33,611 bases of DNA from Clostridia bacterium (GTDB lineage Bacteria; Bacillota; Clostridia; Lachnospirales; Lachnospiraceae): contig JAQYGS010000003.1 in assembly GCA_028722515.1 (NCBI GenBank), positions 1-33,611 on the forward strand, read 5' to 3'. A program made the translations under genes and the position numbers. This document shows, one piece after another, positions 9,480-19,260 of the stretch (positions are counted from its first letter, which is position 1; every line of letters starts with the position of its first letter). The notes under the pieces were generated by a model. It was given only the letters and a program-made list of their open reading frames with translations. It had not been told where the DNA came from and made no database searches.

Positions 9480-11318
9480 TTATTCTACTGTCACACTCTT
9501 GGCCAGATTTCTTGGTTTATCCACATCCAGTCCTTTTGCCACACTGACATAATACCCCAGAAGCTGCAGTGGAATAATAGCAAGAGAAGTGGCAAAATGA
9601 GGATCTGTCTTTGGAATATATACAGTAAAATCAGCAGTATCCTCGATGTTATAATTTCCAAAGGTTGTAAGTCCCATAAGGTAAGCACCCCGGCTTTTGC
9701 ATTCTACCATATTGGAAACTGTCTTCTCATATAAGCCGTTCTGGGTCAGTATTCCAATTACAAGAGTACCCTCTTCAATCAACGAAATGGTACCATGTTT
9801 TAATTCTCCTGCAGCATATGCCTCGGAATGAATATAGCTGACCTCTTTCATCTTCAGGCTTCCTTCCATACTGATGGCATAATCAATTCCCCTGCCTATA
9901 AAGAAAACGTCTCTGGCATTTGCCTGTTTGGATGCGAACCACTGAATCCTTTCTTTATCTTCCAGAACCCGTTTGATCTTATCCGGAATCGTCTGAAGTT
10001 CCTCCAGAAGTTCATGATATTTTTCCTCTGTGATCTCTCCCCTTACCATGGCAAACTGAATTGCCAGTATATAAGATGCAACAAGCTGTGTGCTGTATGC
10101 TTTGGTTGTCGCAACTGAGATTTCCGGTCCTGCAAGAGTATAGAATACATTATCTGCTTCCCTTGCAATGGAAGAACCGACTACATTTACGATTCCAAGT
10201 GTTCGGATTCCTCTCTTTTTCGCTTCTCTTAATGCTGCCAGGCTGTCCGCAGTCTCTCCTGACTGACTTACAATGATCACAAGGCTGTCAGATGGCATAA
10301 TTGGGTTTCTGTAACGAAATTCTGATGCCAGCTCTACACGTACCGGAATTCTGGCCAGATCCTCAATCACATACTGGGCTTGCATTCCTACGTGATAGGC
10401 AGATCCGCATGCTACTATAAAAATCTGGCTGATTTTCTTAATATCCTCATCAGACAGGCCAACTTCCGAAAGATTGATCTCGCCATCTTTGATCACAGAA
10501 TTCATAGTATCTCTTACTGCCTTGGGCTGTTCATGAATTTCTTTTATCATGAAATGTTCAAATCCTGACTTTTCCGCCGCTTGTGCATCCCATTCGATCA
10601 GTTTGGGTTCCTTCTGGATCTCATCTCCATCCAGATTGTAAAATGTGATCTCGCCCTTTCTTACTCTTGCCATCTCCATATTGCCGATATAGTATACATT
10701 TCTTGTATATTTCAAAATTGCAGGGACATCAGAGGCAATATAAGATTCTCCATCTTCCACTCCAAGAATCATGGGGCTGTCTTTTCTGGCAACATAAATC
10801 TCACCCGGATAATCTTTAAACATAAGGGCAAGAGCATAAGATCCCCTGATCCGGACCATGGCATGGTTAATGGCATCTACAGGAGTTCCCAGGTATTTCT
10901 TATAATAATAGTCCACCAGCTTCACAGCTACTTCTGTATCTGTATTGGAATAAAAAGTATATCCCTTGCGGAGCAGTTTATCCTTTAATTCCTGATAGTT
11001 CTCAATAATTCCATTATGAACTGCAACTACATTGCCGTCATCACTCATATGGGGATGTGCATTGGTCTCTGACGGTTCCCCATGTGTTGCCCATCTGGTA
11101 TGGCCTATGCCGCAGGTTCCCGGAACAGACTCTCCATCGTTGGTCTTCTCAGCCAGTACCTTCAACCTTCCTTTCGCCTTTATGATCTCTGTATCTTTTT
11201 CTCCGTCACGGACAGCAAGTCCTGCTGAATCATATCCTCTGTATTCAAGTTTGGAAAGTCCATATAAAAGAACTGGCGCTGCCTGATGCTCACCTGTATA
11301 TCCAACAATACCGCACAT
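9480..11318 (-). CDS. glmS: Glutamine--fructose-6-phosphate aminotransferase (isomerizing)
   Basis: MCGIVGYTGEHQAAPVLLYGLSKLEYRGYDSAG N-terminus (start corrected from ORF-track 11462 to 11318), SIS domains, C-terminal DKPRNLAKSVTVE. Confidence 0.97.
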   Translation of the reverse strand: MCGIVGYTGEHQAAPVLLYGLSKLEYRGYDSAGLAVRDGEKDTEIIKAKGRLKVLAEKTNDGESVPGTCGIGHTRWATHGEPSETNAHPHMSDDGNVVAVHNGIIENYQELKDKLLRKGYTFYSNTDTEVAVKLVDYYYKKYLGTPVDAINHAMVRIRGSYALALMFKDYPGEIYVARKDSPMILGVEDGESYIASDVPAILKYTRNVYYIGNMEMARVRKGEITFYNLDGDEIQKEPKLIEWDAQAAEKSGFEHFMIKEIHEQPKAVRDTMNSVIKDGEINLSEVGLSDEDIKKISQIFIVACGSAYHVGMQAQYVIEDLARIPVRVELASEFRYRNPIMPSDSLVIIVSQSGETADSLAALREAKKRGIRTLGIVNVVGSSIAREADNVFYTLAGPEISVATTKAYSTQLVASYILAIQFAMVRGEITEEKYHELLEELQTIPDKIKRVLEDKERIQWFASKQANARDVFFIGRGIDYAISMEGSLKMKEVSYIHSEAYAAGELKHGTISLIEEGTLVIGILTQNGLYEKTVSNMVECKSRGAYLMGLTTFGNYNIEDTADFTVYIPKTDPHFATSLAIIPLQLLGYYVSVAKGLDVDKPRNLAKSVTVE

Positions 11319-11428
11319 ATTTAATTCCTCCCTTACCTGCAATATATCTGATCTGGTTTTAAGATTACTAAGCATTATTAAAACATTAATAAGAATAATT
11401 GTCAATCTTCCGTTTTTGCACAAAAATA

Positions 11429-11459
11429 CCGAGGTGCAGTTTTTCGTACTGCACCCCGG
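11429..11459 (-). terminator. Rho-independent terminator downstream of the 11510-12517 gene
   Basis: CCGAGGTGCAG...CTGCACCCCGG stem followed on the minus strand by TATTTTTG. Confidence 0.8.
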
Positions 11460-11509
11460 CATCTTTTTGTCATTTAAACTTTCACTATGGATTTTTGTCT
11501 GTTTGTCTT

Positions 11510-12517
11510 TTATTCATAGTTCATAACAAGGAATATAGGCTTGATCGCCATAATCTCTTCATATTCTTCCTGTTCTACAGAAACACTGGAATTCAGTGCC
11601 TTAAGGTCTGATTTGAGTATTCCCAGTGACTCTGATATGGTCTCACTCCGTCCTTGCAGAAGGATATCTTTTATACGCTTCAAAACCACAGGATGAGCAT
11701 AACGGGCAGGTATTGGAAATCCGGGATATTTTCCCACATATTCTTCCATAGCTTCTACTGCTTTTTTCATACGGTTTTCAATATACTTTTTGTTATTTTT
11801 CGCCGTAGGCAAAACATGAGCACCGGAAAAAAGAAATATTGCAGCCAGCCCGAACAACAGGAAATACATAGCAGATCCTGCATGATTAACCAGAGAGTAA
11901 ATCCCGTAAGCCAGAGAAACTACACCCATAAGATTAATAAACAATGCTACCCACTTGTATGCAGGATTACTTTTATCATATATCCTTTTATTTTTGGCTG
12001 CATTACTCAGTTCATTGTACAGATCCGGTTCTTTTTCCAGATAAGAATAAGAATTTTCCAGCACGCGGAGGCTTTCCTGAGCCTTTGGAGAAATTACCGC
12101 GGCTTTCTTCTCTGAAAGCCTTCTTTCTTTTTCTGCCAGTCGTTTCTCTGCTTTCTTACTGTGAATGGAAATCTCGGGATGAGTACTTCCTATGTATGAA
12201 AGGAGCCTGTCCACATCTTCTTCATGCTTAAAGATGCACTGTTTCTCCTGTCCATTATCATATTCAACTACCAGATAGGACAATGTTGCAAAAAGTCCTT
12301 TACCGGTAAAACCGCCCTTACTCATGGCAACTCTCTTAAACACACGCTGAACGGATGTCAGCTTCACATAATATCTTCGGTCAAGATAAAAGCTGTTTAA
12401 ATAGATTGCTTTCTCTCCCACTCCACAGGGACCAAATTTTCTGCACTTCTTTTTATCTGCTGCCAGTTCTTCCTGATCAATGGAAATTTTTCCTAACTGT
12501 CTGGTTTTAAAAATCAT
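11510..12517 (-). CDS. Hypothetical membrane protein with two central TM segments
   Basis: Long continuous ORF; hydrophobic WVALFINLMGVVSLAYGIYSLV and MYFLLFGLAAIFLFSGA; terminator downstream. Confidence 0.75.
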   Translation of the reverse strand: MIFKTRQLGKISIDQEELAADKKKCRKFGPCGVGEKAIYLNSFYLDRRYYVKLTSVQRVFKRVAMSKGGFTGKGLFATLSYLVVEYDNGQEKQCIFKHEEDVDRLLSYIGSTHPEISIHSKKAEKRLAEKERRLSEKKAAVISPKAQESLRVLENSYSYLEKEPDLYNELSNAAKNKRIYDKSNPAYKWVALFINLMGVVSLAYGIYSLVNHAGSAMYFLLFGLAAIFLFSGAHVLPTAKNNKKYIENRMKKAVEAMEEYVGKYPGFPIPARYAHPVVLKRIKDILLQGRSETISESLGILKSDLKALNSSVSVEQEEYEEIMAIKPIFLVMNYE

Positions 12518-12573
12518 ATAAATATTCCTTCTTGTTTCGTAATGTCACATAATTTATGCCATAAATATTTGTT

Positions 12574-14019
12574 TTACTGTGCTGTCTTCGGTGTCTTTTT
12601 CGTTGCATATAAGAAAATTCCGAAGAAAACAATTGCTGCGATAATACCAACCGGATATCCTATAGCTGTGCTCAGATGCAGGCATTCCGGTGCGATCACG
12701 AAGTATGTAATGGATACAGCGCTCATGAAAACAGCCGGTACAACGGTAATCCAATAGTTCTTCTTTTCCTTGAAGAGGAACATACTTGCTGCCCAGAGAA
12801 CGATCATGGCAAGTGTCTGGTTCGTCCAGCTGAAGTAACGCCAGATAATCTGATAATCAATCTTTCCAAGTGCATTACCGATACCAAGAACTGCGCCAAC
12901 ACCAAGAACCGGGATGCAAAGTTTCAGACGGTTCATCATAGGTTTCTGATCGATCTTGAACCAGTCAGCCAGTACAAGACGTGCACTTCTGAATGCAGTA
13001 TCACCGGAAGTGATAGGACATGCGATTACACCCAGCATAGCCAGAACAAGTCCTACAGAACCCATTGTCTTGGAGCAGATATCGTATACTGTAGCAGGAC
13101 ATCCACCGCCCATTTCAAGAAGCTTGGAGCCTTCATAAATTGCACATCCTGCAGCAGCCCATACAAGTGCAATGACACCTTCACTTACCATAGCGCCGTA
13201 GAATACGCAGTGTCCCTGACGTTCACTCTTCATACAACGAGCCATCAGAGGAGACTGGGTAGCATGGAAACCTGAAATAGCTCCACAGGCTACAGTGATA
13301 AACATAAAGCTCCAGATTGGTGTTCCTGACGGATGCATATTCCTGAAGTTATTCCAGATCTCAGGAATTACGTATTCGGAATTAGTCATTACACCAAAGG
13401 CCACACCTACTGCCATAATAATCAGGCAGATACCAAATACCGGATAAATCTTACCGATGATCTTATCAATGGAAATAAAGGTTGCAATGAAATAATAGAT
13501 CAGGATCAGTATCAGCCAGAAGAGCTTGCTGGAAAGAATGTTATCCATACCAGCATTCTGGAACAGAAGCTGAATCAGTCCGGCAGGTCCTACTGCAAAT
13601 ACAGTACCAACCATGATCAGAAGAACAACGCTGAATACACGCATTACATTCTTCATAGCTCCACCCAGGTAAATTCCGGTGATCTCAGAAACAGATGCAC
13701 CATTATTACGTTCGGAAAGCATACCGGCGAAATAATCATGTACACCACCGGCAAAGATGGTACCAAATGTGATCCACAGGAACACAACCGGCCCCCAAAG
13801 TGCACCGGTCAGAGCACCAAAGATCGGTCCAAGGCCGGCAATGTTCAGAAGCTGTACAAGGAACAGTTTCCACTGAGGCATAACTACATAGTCAACGCCA
13901 TCATTGATCTTAACAGCCGGAGTCTCTCTGTCATCCGGTGCAAAGGTATTCTCTACGATCTTACCATAGACGAAATACCCTCCAATTAAAAGAGCAAGAC
14001 AAATGATGAAACTAATCAT
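12574..14019 (-). CDS. cstA: CstA-family carbon starvation/peptide-pyruvate transporter
   Basis: Many TM segments; NIAGLGPIFGALTGALWGPVVFLWITFGTIFAGGVHDYFAGMLS and GFHATQSPLMARCMKSE signatures. Confidence 0.93.
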   Translation of the reverse strand: MISFIICLALLIGGYFVYGKIVENTFAPDDRETPAVKINDGVDYVVMPQWKLFLVQLLNIAGLGPIFGALTGALWGPVVFLWITFGTIFAGGVHDYFAGMLSERNNGASVSEITGIYLGGAMKNVMRVFSVVLLIMVGTVFAVGPAGLIQLLFQNAGMDNILSSKLFWLILILIYYFIATFISIDKIIGKIYPVFGICLIIMAVGVAFGVMTNSEYVIPEIWNNFRNMHPSGTPIWSFMFITVACGAISGFHATQSPLMARCMKSERQGHCVFYGAMVSEGVIALVWAAAGCAIYEGSKLLEMGGGCPATVYDICSKTMGSVGLVLAMLGVIACPITSGDTAFRSARLVLADWFKIDQKPMMNRLKLCIPVLGVGAVLGIGNALGKIDYQIIWRYFSWTNQTLAMIVLWAASMFLFKEKKNYWITVVPAVFMSAVSITYFVIAPECLHLSTAIGYPVGIIAAIVFFGIFLYATKKTPKTAQ

Positions 14020-14247
14020 AAAAAACCCTCCTTTGAAGTTAAATAGTGTAATTTCCCCATGCTTTTTATTATAGTATATTTTGTTGCAAAATCAAGCTTA
14101 AATTTTGAATATTTTCAATTTTTTATCCTAAATTTTTTTATGTTTTTAAAATTATTTTGTATATTTTAGACATTATATCTGTTTGTACAATATTATAATT
14201 GTATAATTTCACAAGCATGCAAAAAGGAATTTCTTATTTGACAGCAA

Positions 14248-14286
14248 AAAGGCAGGAAGACCGGTCGGGCCAGTTTTCCTGCCTTT
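14248..14286 (-). terminator. Rho-independent terminator downstream of the amino-acid ABC transporter operon
   Basis: AAAGGCAGGAA...TTCCTGCCTTT inverted repeat, T-tract on the minus strand. Confidence 0.8.
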
Positions 14287-14310
14287 GTATTTTTCTTTTG
14301 CCTGTTCAGT

Positions 14311-15057
14311 TTAAAGCACTTTATTCAGGAAATCTATGGTACGTTTTTCCTTAGGATTGAGGATCACTTCCTGAGGAGTTCCCTCTTCCACAATATATCC
14401 GTCATCCATAAAGATCACTCTGTCCGCCACTTCCCTTGCAAATCCTATCTCGTGGGTTACTACGACCATTGTCATGCCATCTGCTGCCAGCTGCTTCATA
14501 ACCTGGAGAACCTCACCTACCATCTCCGGGTCCAGGGCACTGGTAGGTTCGTCAAACAGCATGATATCAGGTTTCATACAAAGTGCCCGTGCAATTGCCA
14601 CACGCTGTTTCTGACCGCCGGACAGCATAGCCGGATACACTTCGGCTTTTTCTTCCAGGCCTACCTTTTTCAGCATTTTCACTGCCTGATCATGGGCTTC
14701 CTGTTTGGAAGCTTTCTTCAGATCTACAGGTGCAAGCATCAGGTTTCTGAGAACATTCATATTGGAAAACAGATTAAAATGCTGGAACACCATTCCGATA
14801 TTCTCCCGCATTTTATTGATATCGATCTTCTTATCTGAAAGATGAAATCCATCTACCACAATATCTCCTGCAGTAGCATCCTCCAGCTTATTCAGGCAGC
14901 GCAGGAACGTAGACTTGCCACTTCCTGACGGTCCAATGATAACTACTACTTCCCCTTCATAAATGTCTGTAGAAATATCAGACAACACTTCAAGATCACC
15001 GAAGCATTTCTTCAGATGAGATACATGAATCTTCACATTATCTTTATTAACGGCCAC
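14311..15057 (-). CDS. Polar amino acid ABC transporter, ATP-binding protein
   Basis: [49 protein letters not shown]. Confidence 0.95.
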   Translation of the reverse strand: MAVNKDNVKIHVSHLKKCFGDLEVLSDISTDIYEGEVVVIIGPSGSGKSTFLRCLNKLEDATAGDIVVDGFHLSDKKIDINKMRENIGMVFQHFNLFSNMNVLRNLMLAPVDLKKASKQEAHDQAVKMLKKVGLEEKAEVYPAMLSGGQKQRVAIARALCMKPDIMLFDEPTSALDPEMVGEVLQVMKQLAADGMTMVVVTHEIGFAREVADRVIFMDDGYIVEEGTPQEVILNPKEKRTIDFLNKVL

Positions 15058-15715
15058 GGTTCAGCCTCCTCTCCAGTCTCTTGGCAACTACAGACAGAAT
15101 GGTAATTACGATAAGGTACATAATACCAACGATTCCCCATGTCTGGAAAGACATAAAAGTATTGGCCTGTACGTTCTTGGCAGTATTGACCAGTTCCGGA
15201 AAGCCGATAACAGACAGAATGGATGTATCCTTCAGAGTTATGATAAACTGGTTGATAATACTTGGAATCATTGTCCTTATTGCCTGTGGAAGCACAACTC
15301 TTACCATTGCTCTCCAATAGGGAAGGCCAAGGCTCCTTGCTGCTTCCATCTGACCCTTGTCTACCGACTGGATACCTGCACGGATGATCTCTGCCATATA
15401 AGCACCACAGTTTAAAGCCAGACAGATGGTACCTGCCTGCAGTGCAGACAGATTAAAGGACACCCCTACCATATTATTAAAGAAATAGGGAACGCCAAAG
15501 AAAACAAAATAGGCAAGAACGATCATAGGGACGCCACGGATCACATCTACAAAAATTCGTGCAATTACATTACAGGCTCTGTTCTTCAGAACACTGAGAA
15601 GTCCAAAGATCATACCAAGAATGCAGGCAAAAAACAGACCGCAGAGAGCCAGAAGAAGGGTCTGGCCCATTGCCCTGAGCAGCAGGCTGCCATATTTGGT
15701 CACAATTAAAGCCAT
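15047..15715 (-). CDS. Polar amino acid ABC transporter, permease
   Basis: HisM/GlnP-type EAA loop [43 protein letters not shown]. Overlaps the ATPase gene by 11 nt. Confidence 0.94.
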   Translation of the reverse strand: MALIVTKYGSLLLRAMGQTLLLALCGLFFACILGMIFGLLSVLKNRACNVIARIFVDVIRGVPMIVLAYFVFFGVPYFFNNMVGVSFNLSALQAGTICLALNCGAYMAEIIRAGIQSVDKGQMEAARSLGLPYWRAMVRVVLPQAIRTMIPSIINQFIITLKDTSILSVIGFPELVNTAKNVQANTFMSFQTWGIVGIMYLIVITILSVVAKRLERRLNRGR

Positions 15716-15800
15716 TAATCAGAAGCTCCTTTCAAAAAGGGGCCCTGAATGAAATATCAGTGCCCCCTTGTATATTATTTCTATAACAAGATCACGCTTA

Positions 15801-16646
15801 TTATTCAGCCTTTTCTGTTGTTTCCTCTACTGCCTCTTCAGTTGTTTCTTCTGTAGTTTCTTCTTCTGAACCCTTAGCGCCTGCTACAGCTTCCTCGCCA
15901 AGATATTTGGCAATGATCTCATCATATTTGCCATTCTCTTTAATATCTTTAAGTCCTGCGTTAAATGCATCCAGAAGTTCCTGATTGTCAGCATTAAAGA
16001 TTGCAAAACCATAAGGAGCTCCTTCGTTCTCAGAACCTTCCACGATCTTCAGATCAAGATCACCATCCTTAATGGAAGCAGCCATAATAGGTGTATCCTC
16101 AAAGCATGCAGCAACCTGTCCTCCAAGAACTGCCTGATACATTGTAGGTGAATCCTCAAAGTATGTGATCTTGAAACCATTCTCATCTGCCAGGCTCTCT
16201 GCATACTCGGCACCCTGTGTACCTGTCTTTACGCCGACCGTCTTATCTTTCAGATCAGCAAATCCTGTAATATCAGAATCAGCTTTTACTGTCATGCTCT
16301 GTGTTGCATTATAATATCCATCGGAGAACAGCCATCCGCTCTCTTTTCTCTCATCTGTAATGGAAGCGCCTGCGATCATGCCGTCAGCCTGTCCGGACTG
16401 GCATGCTGCGATAGCTGCATCCCATCCAAGACTCTTTAAATCATATTCAAAACCCTGGTCTTCTGCTACAGCTGCAAGAATATCAACATCAATTCCTACA
16501 AAGTCGCCGTTCTCATCTGTATACTCAAACGGTTTAAATACAGTATCCGTAGCAATGGTCCATTTCTTGTCTGCTGCTGCAACAGGAACTGCCATTCCCA
16601 GAACCATAATACCTGCCATCATAAGAGAAATCACTTTTTTCTTCAT
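15801..16646 (-). CDS. Amino acid ABC transporter substrate-binding protein (family 3)
   Basis: Signal peptide MKKKVISLMMAGIMVLGMAVPVAAA; KWTIATDTVFKPFEYTDENGDFVGIDVDILAAVAED; E/T-rich C-terminal tail. Confidence 0.93.
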   Translation of the reverse strand: MKKKVISLMMAGIMVLGMAVPVAAADKKWTIATDTVFKPFEYTDENGDFVGIDVDILAAVAEDQGFEYDLKSLGWDAAIAACQSGQADGMIAGASITDERKESGWLFSDGYYNATQSMTVKADSDITGFADLKDKTVGVKTGTQGAEYAESLADENGFKITYFEDSPTMYQAVLGGQVAACFEDTPIMAASIKDGDLDLKIVEGSENEGAPYGFAIFNADNQELLDAFNAGLKDIKENGKYDEIIAKYLGEEAVAGAKGSEEETTEETTEEAVEETTEKAE

Positions 16647-16698
16647 AATTCATTACTCCTTTACTCTTTTACTCTGATGAACTACCTTAATACTAAAA

Positions 16699-16729
16699 AA
16701 AGGCGCAAATAAAAAATATCGACGCCTTT
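16699..16729 (-). terminator. Putative leader hairpin/attenuator upstream of the substrate-binding protein gene
   Basis: Minus strand AAAGGCG-N17-CGCCTTT followed by TTTT, between the predicted promoter and the ORF. Confidence 0.45.
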
Positions 16730-16745
16730 GTCTTGAATGTATATT

Positions 16746-16763
16746 ATCACATTTCTTTGTGAT
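16746..16763. promoter_or_regulatory. Palindromic operator candidate overlapping the SBP promoter
   Basis: ATCACA-TTTCTT-TGTGAT; on the minus strand it lies just downstream of TTGACA and upstream of the GATAAT -10. Confidence 0.45.
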
Positions 16764-16807
16764 TTGTCAATAAATTTTATTTGTCCTGAATTTCTCTTAA
16801 ATTTCTG

Positions 16808-16836
16808 TTGACTCGAACATTTGTTCGGTGTATAAT
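16808..16836 (+). promoter_or_regulatory. LexA (DinR)-regulated SOS promoter
   Basis: TTGACT (16808-16813) - 17 nt - TATAAT (16831-16836); spacer begins with LexA box CGAACATTTGTTCG (16814-16827), matching Gram-positive consensus CGAAC-N4-GTTCG. Confidence 0.92.
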
Positions 16837-16867
16837 ACACTCAGAAATCATATTAGGAGAATTGGTT

Positions 16868-17155
16868 ATGAGAGTGATAAAATGCCCTCAGATGGAGAAA
16901 ATTTATGTAAAAGTAAATTCTGATTTTGATTCCACCGGATATATGCAGCCGAAATCCATTACTCTGAATGATGGAAGAACCTTTGCCATTGAGCAGGTCA
17001 AGGATTTCCGTCCGGCTGAGCTTACAGGACATTCCGGTGACTGTTATACCGTTGTCATCCAGGGTCAGGAGAAACATCTCTTTTTCGAGAGGACAGACCG
17101 GCTTTTTTCAGCCAGACTGGGGCGATGGTTTGTAGAACGCCCTGTTTCCACATAG
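16868..17155 (+). CDS. Hypothetical SOS-regulated protein (95 aa), first gene of the Y-polymerase operon
   Basis: MRVIKCPQMEKIYVKVNSDFDSTGYMQPKSITLNDGRTFAIEQVKDFRP...; first ORF downstream of the LexA promoter and 46 nt upstream of the polymerase gene. Confidence 0.7.
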   Translation: MRVIKCPQMEKIYVKVNSDFDSTGYMQPKSITLNDGRTFAIEQVKDFRPAELTGHSGDCYTVVIQGQEKHLFFERTDRLFSARLGRWFVERPVST

Positions 17156-17201
17156 TAACAGTGTTTACTATCTTTTCTGCAATCGCAAGGAGGCCGTATA
17201 A

Positions 17202-18749
17202 TTGGAGAAACAGCATACTTATGTCGCCATTGATCTGAAATCCTTCTACGCTTCCGTAGAATGTGCCGACCGGAATCTGGATCCACTGACTACCAATCTT
17301 GTTGTGGCAGATGAGTCACGTACAGCGAAAACAATCTGTCTGGCAGTTTCCCCTTCTCTGAAATCCTGGGGAATTCCAGGCAGGCCCAGGCTTTTTGAAG
17401 TAATACAGAAAGTCCGGGAGATCAATGCGATCCGCCGGGCAGATGCTCCTGGAGGCAGATTCTCCTCTTCTTCTTTTGATGCTTTGGCACTCAGGTCTGA
17501 CCCGTCCCTGAAACTCTCCTATATTACTGCTGTTCCACGTATGGCACGGTATATGAAAGTCTCTTCATCCATCTATGAGATTTATATGAAATATATAGCA
17601 CCTGAGGATATAGTTGTCTACAGCATTGATGAGGTTTTCATCGATGTGACACATTACCTTGAGCTTTATCATATGACTGCCCGTGAACTGACTATGACTA
17701 TGATCCGTGAAGTTCTGTATACAACAGGGATCACTGCTACGGCAGGTATCGGTACCAACCTTTATCTTGCCAAGATTGCCATGGATATCGTTGCCAAGCA
17801 TGTGCCTGCGGACCGTGACGGTGTACGGATTGCCCAGCTTGATGAACACACCTACAGAGAACAGCTTTGGACACATCAGCCATTAACTGATTTCTGGCGT
17901 GTTGGAAGGGGATATGCAGACAGATTACAGAAGAACGGAATTTTTACCATGGGGGATATTGCAAGGTGTTCTCTGGGCGGTCCTAATGATTATCATAATG
18001 AAGATCTGCTTTTCCGGTTATTTGGAATAAATGCCGAACTGCTCATAGACCATGCATGGGGATGGGAACCCACTACCATTGAAGACATCCGCAATTACCG
18101 TCCACGTTCCAATTCTCTTGGATCCGGTCAGGTATTACAGGAACCTTATGATTATAATAAGACCAAACTGGTAGTAAAAGAAATGACAGATCTTCTGGTA
18201 CTGGATCTTGTTGATAAAGGTCTTGTTACCAATCAGATCGTACTTACCATAGGATATGATGCCACAAATGTAACCAGTGGCAATTACCAGGGAGCTGTTA
18301 CCACTGACAGATACGGGCGCAGGATTCCTATGCATTCCCACGGAACCGGCAATCTTACAGGTTATACCAGCTCCACCAGACTGATCATGGAATGTATGAT
18401 GAACCTTTTTGAACGTATCGCCGACAGGAATCTTCTTGTCCGCAGAATCACCATTTCAGCCAATAATGTAATACCTGAGACAGACATTCCTGACGAAGAC
18501 TGTTATGAGCAGCTTTCTCTTTTTACAGATTACGATGCACTGGAAAAAAAGAAAGAAAAAGAAAAATCTGTTATGGAAAAGGAAAAGAAGCTTCAGAAGG
18601 CAGAATTGGATATTAAGAAGAAGTTTGGAAAAAACGCAATATTAAAGGGAATGAATCTGCAGGAAGGTGCTACAGCAAGGCAGAGAAATGCCCAGGTGGG
18701 CGGCCACAGAGCTGGGAATCCCACGGACGCATCAGGAGATTCTTCATGA
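17202..18749 (+). CDS. Y-family DNA polymerase (UmuC/UvrX-like translesion polymerase)
   Basis: TTG start with AAGGAGG upstream; YVAIDLKSFYASVEC, VVYSIDEVFIDVT, TATAGIGTNLYLAKIAMDIVAKH. Confidence 0.93.
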   Translation: MEKQHTYVAIDLKSFYASVECADRNLDPLTTNLVVADESRTAKTICLAVSPSLKSWGIPGRPRLFEVIQKVREINAIRRADAPGGRFSSSSFDALALRSDPSLKLSYITAVPRMARYMKVSSSIYEIYMKYIAPEDIVVYSIDEVFIDVTHYLELYHMTARELTMTMIREVLYTTGITATAGIGTNLYLAKIAMDIVAKHVPADRDGVRIAQLDEHTYREQLWTHQPLTDFWRVGRGYADRLQKNGIFTMGDIARCSLGGPNDYHNEDLLFRLFGINAELLIDHAWGWEPTTIEDIRNYRPRSNSLGSGQVLQEPYDYNKTKLVVKEMTDLLVLDLVDKGLVTNQIVLTIGYDATNVTSGNYQGAVTTDRYGRRIPMHSHGTGNLTGYTSSTRLIMECMMNLFERIADRNLLVRRITISANNVIPETDIPDEDCYEQLSLFTDYDALEKKKEKEKSVMEKEKKLQKAELDIKKKFGKNAILKGMNLQEGATARQRNAQVGGHRAGNPTDASGDSS

Positions 18750-18769
18750 AAATTTAATGAAATTAATTT

Positions 18770-19204
18770 TTACAGATCCATATCACGAAAAATTTCTCCT
18801 TCCAGGCCACATATATCATCCATCCTTATACTCTGCCCTGTGACTGTAACAATGGATCTGGTATATTCGTCCACTTTTCTGATTCTGGCGGTAATTTTTC
18901 TGTATTGGCCCCCGCTTTTTTTCTCATCCGGAACGAAATAAGTAATATCAATCACAGGAAGCTGAGAGATCCTGTCCTCTATAACTTGCAGTTTCATGTC
19001 AAGACAGTTTCTGGCTGTCTCATCCAGATCAGTCCGGGCATCCGTGGTCCTTGCTGTTTCTGAAATCTCCTCCTCATATCCAGACAAAGCCTTAAAAGAA
19101 GCAAACTGAGCAGCACGATCTATTCTGTCCATGCGGACATGTTTTAATTCAAAAGGATACTGTGTATCAATAATATCAGCATAATCTTCTGGTTTCACAG
19201 CCAT
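18770..19204 (-). CDS. YolD-like family protein
   Basis: YADIIDTQYPFELKHVRMDRIDRAAQFASFKALSGYEEEISETARTTD resembles YolD-like proteins; genomic association with a Y-family polymerase. Start at 19204 has better Shine-Dalgarno spacing (GAGAGG). Confidence 0.8.
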   Translation of the reverse strand: MAVKPEDYADIIDTQYPFELKHVRMDRIDRAAQFASFKALSGYEEEISETARTTDARTDLDETARNCLDMKLQVIEDRISQLPVIDITYFVPDEKKSGGQYRKITARIRKVDEYTRSIVTVTGQSIRMDDICGLEGEIFRDMDL

Positions 19205-19231
19205 GGCCATACCTCTCTTTTTCACGTTAAC

Positions 19232-19260
19232 TTGCAAACTGGATTAATTGGAACTATAAT
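19232..19260 (+). promoter_or_regulatory. Sigma-A-type promoter upstream of the structured element and phosphatidyltransferase gene
   Basis: TTGCAA - 17 nt - TATAAT. Confidence 0.6.

Noticed and set aside
11319-11510. Possible glmS ribozyme upstream of glmS
   Set aside because: No recognisable ribozyme core in the short upstream region; the hairpin at 11429-11459 is a terminator of the preceding gene.
12676-13989. Plus-strand ORFs of 199 and 218 aa
   Set aside because: Antisense to the conserved cstA gene; no domain-like features.
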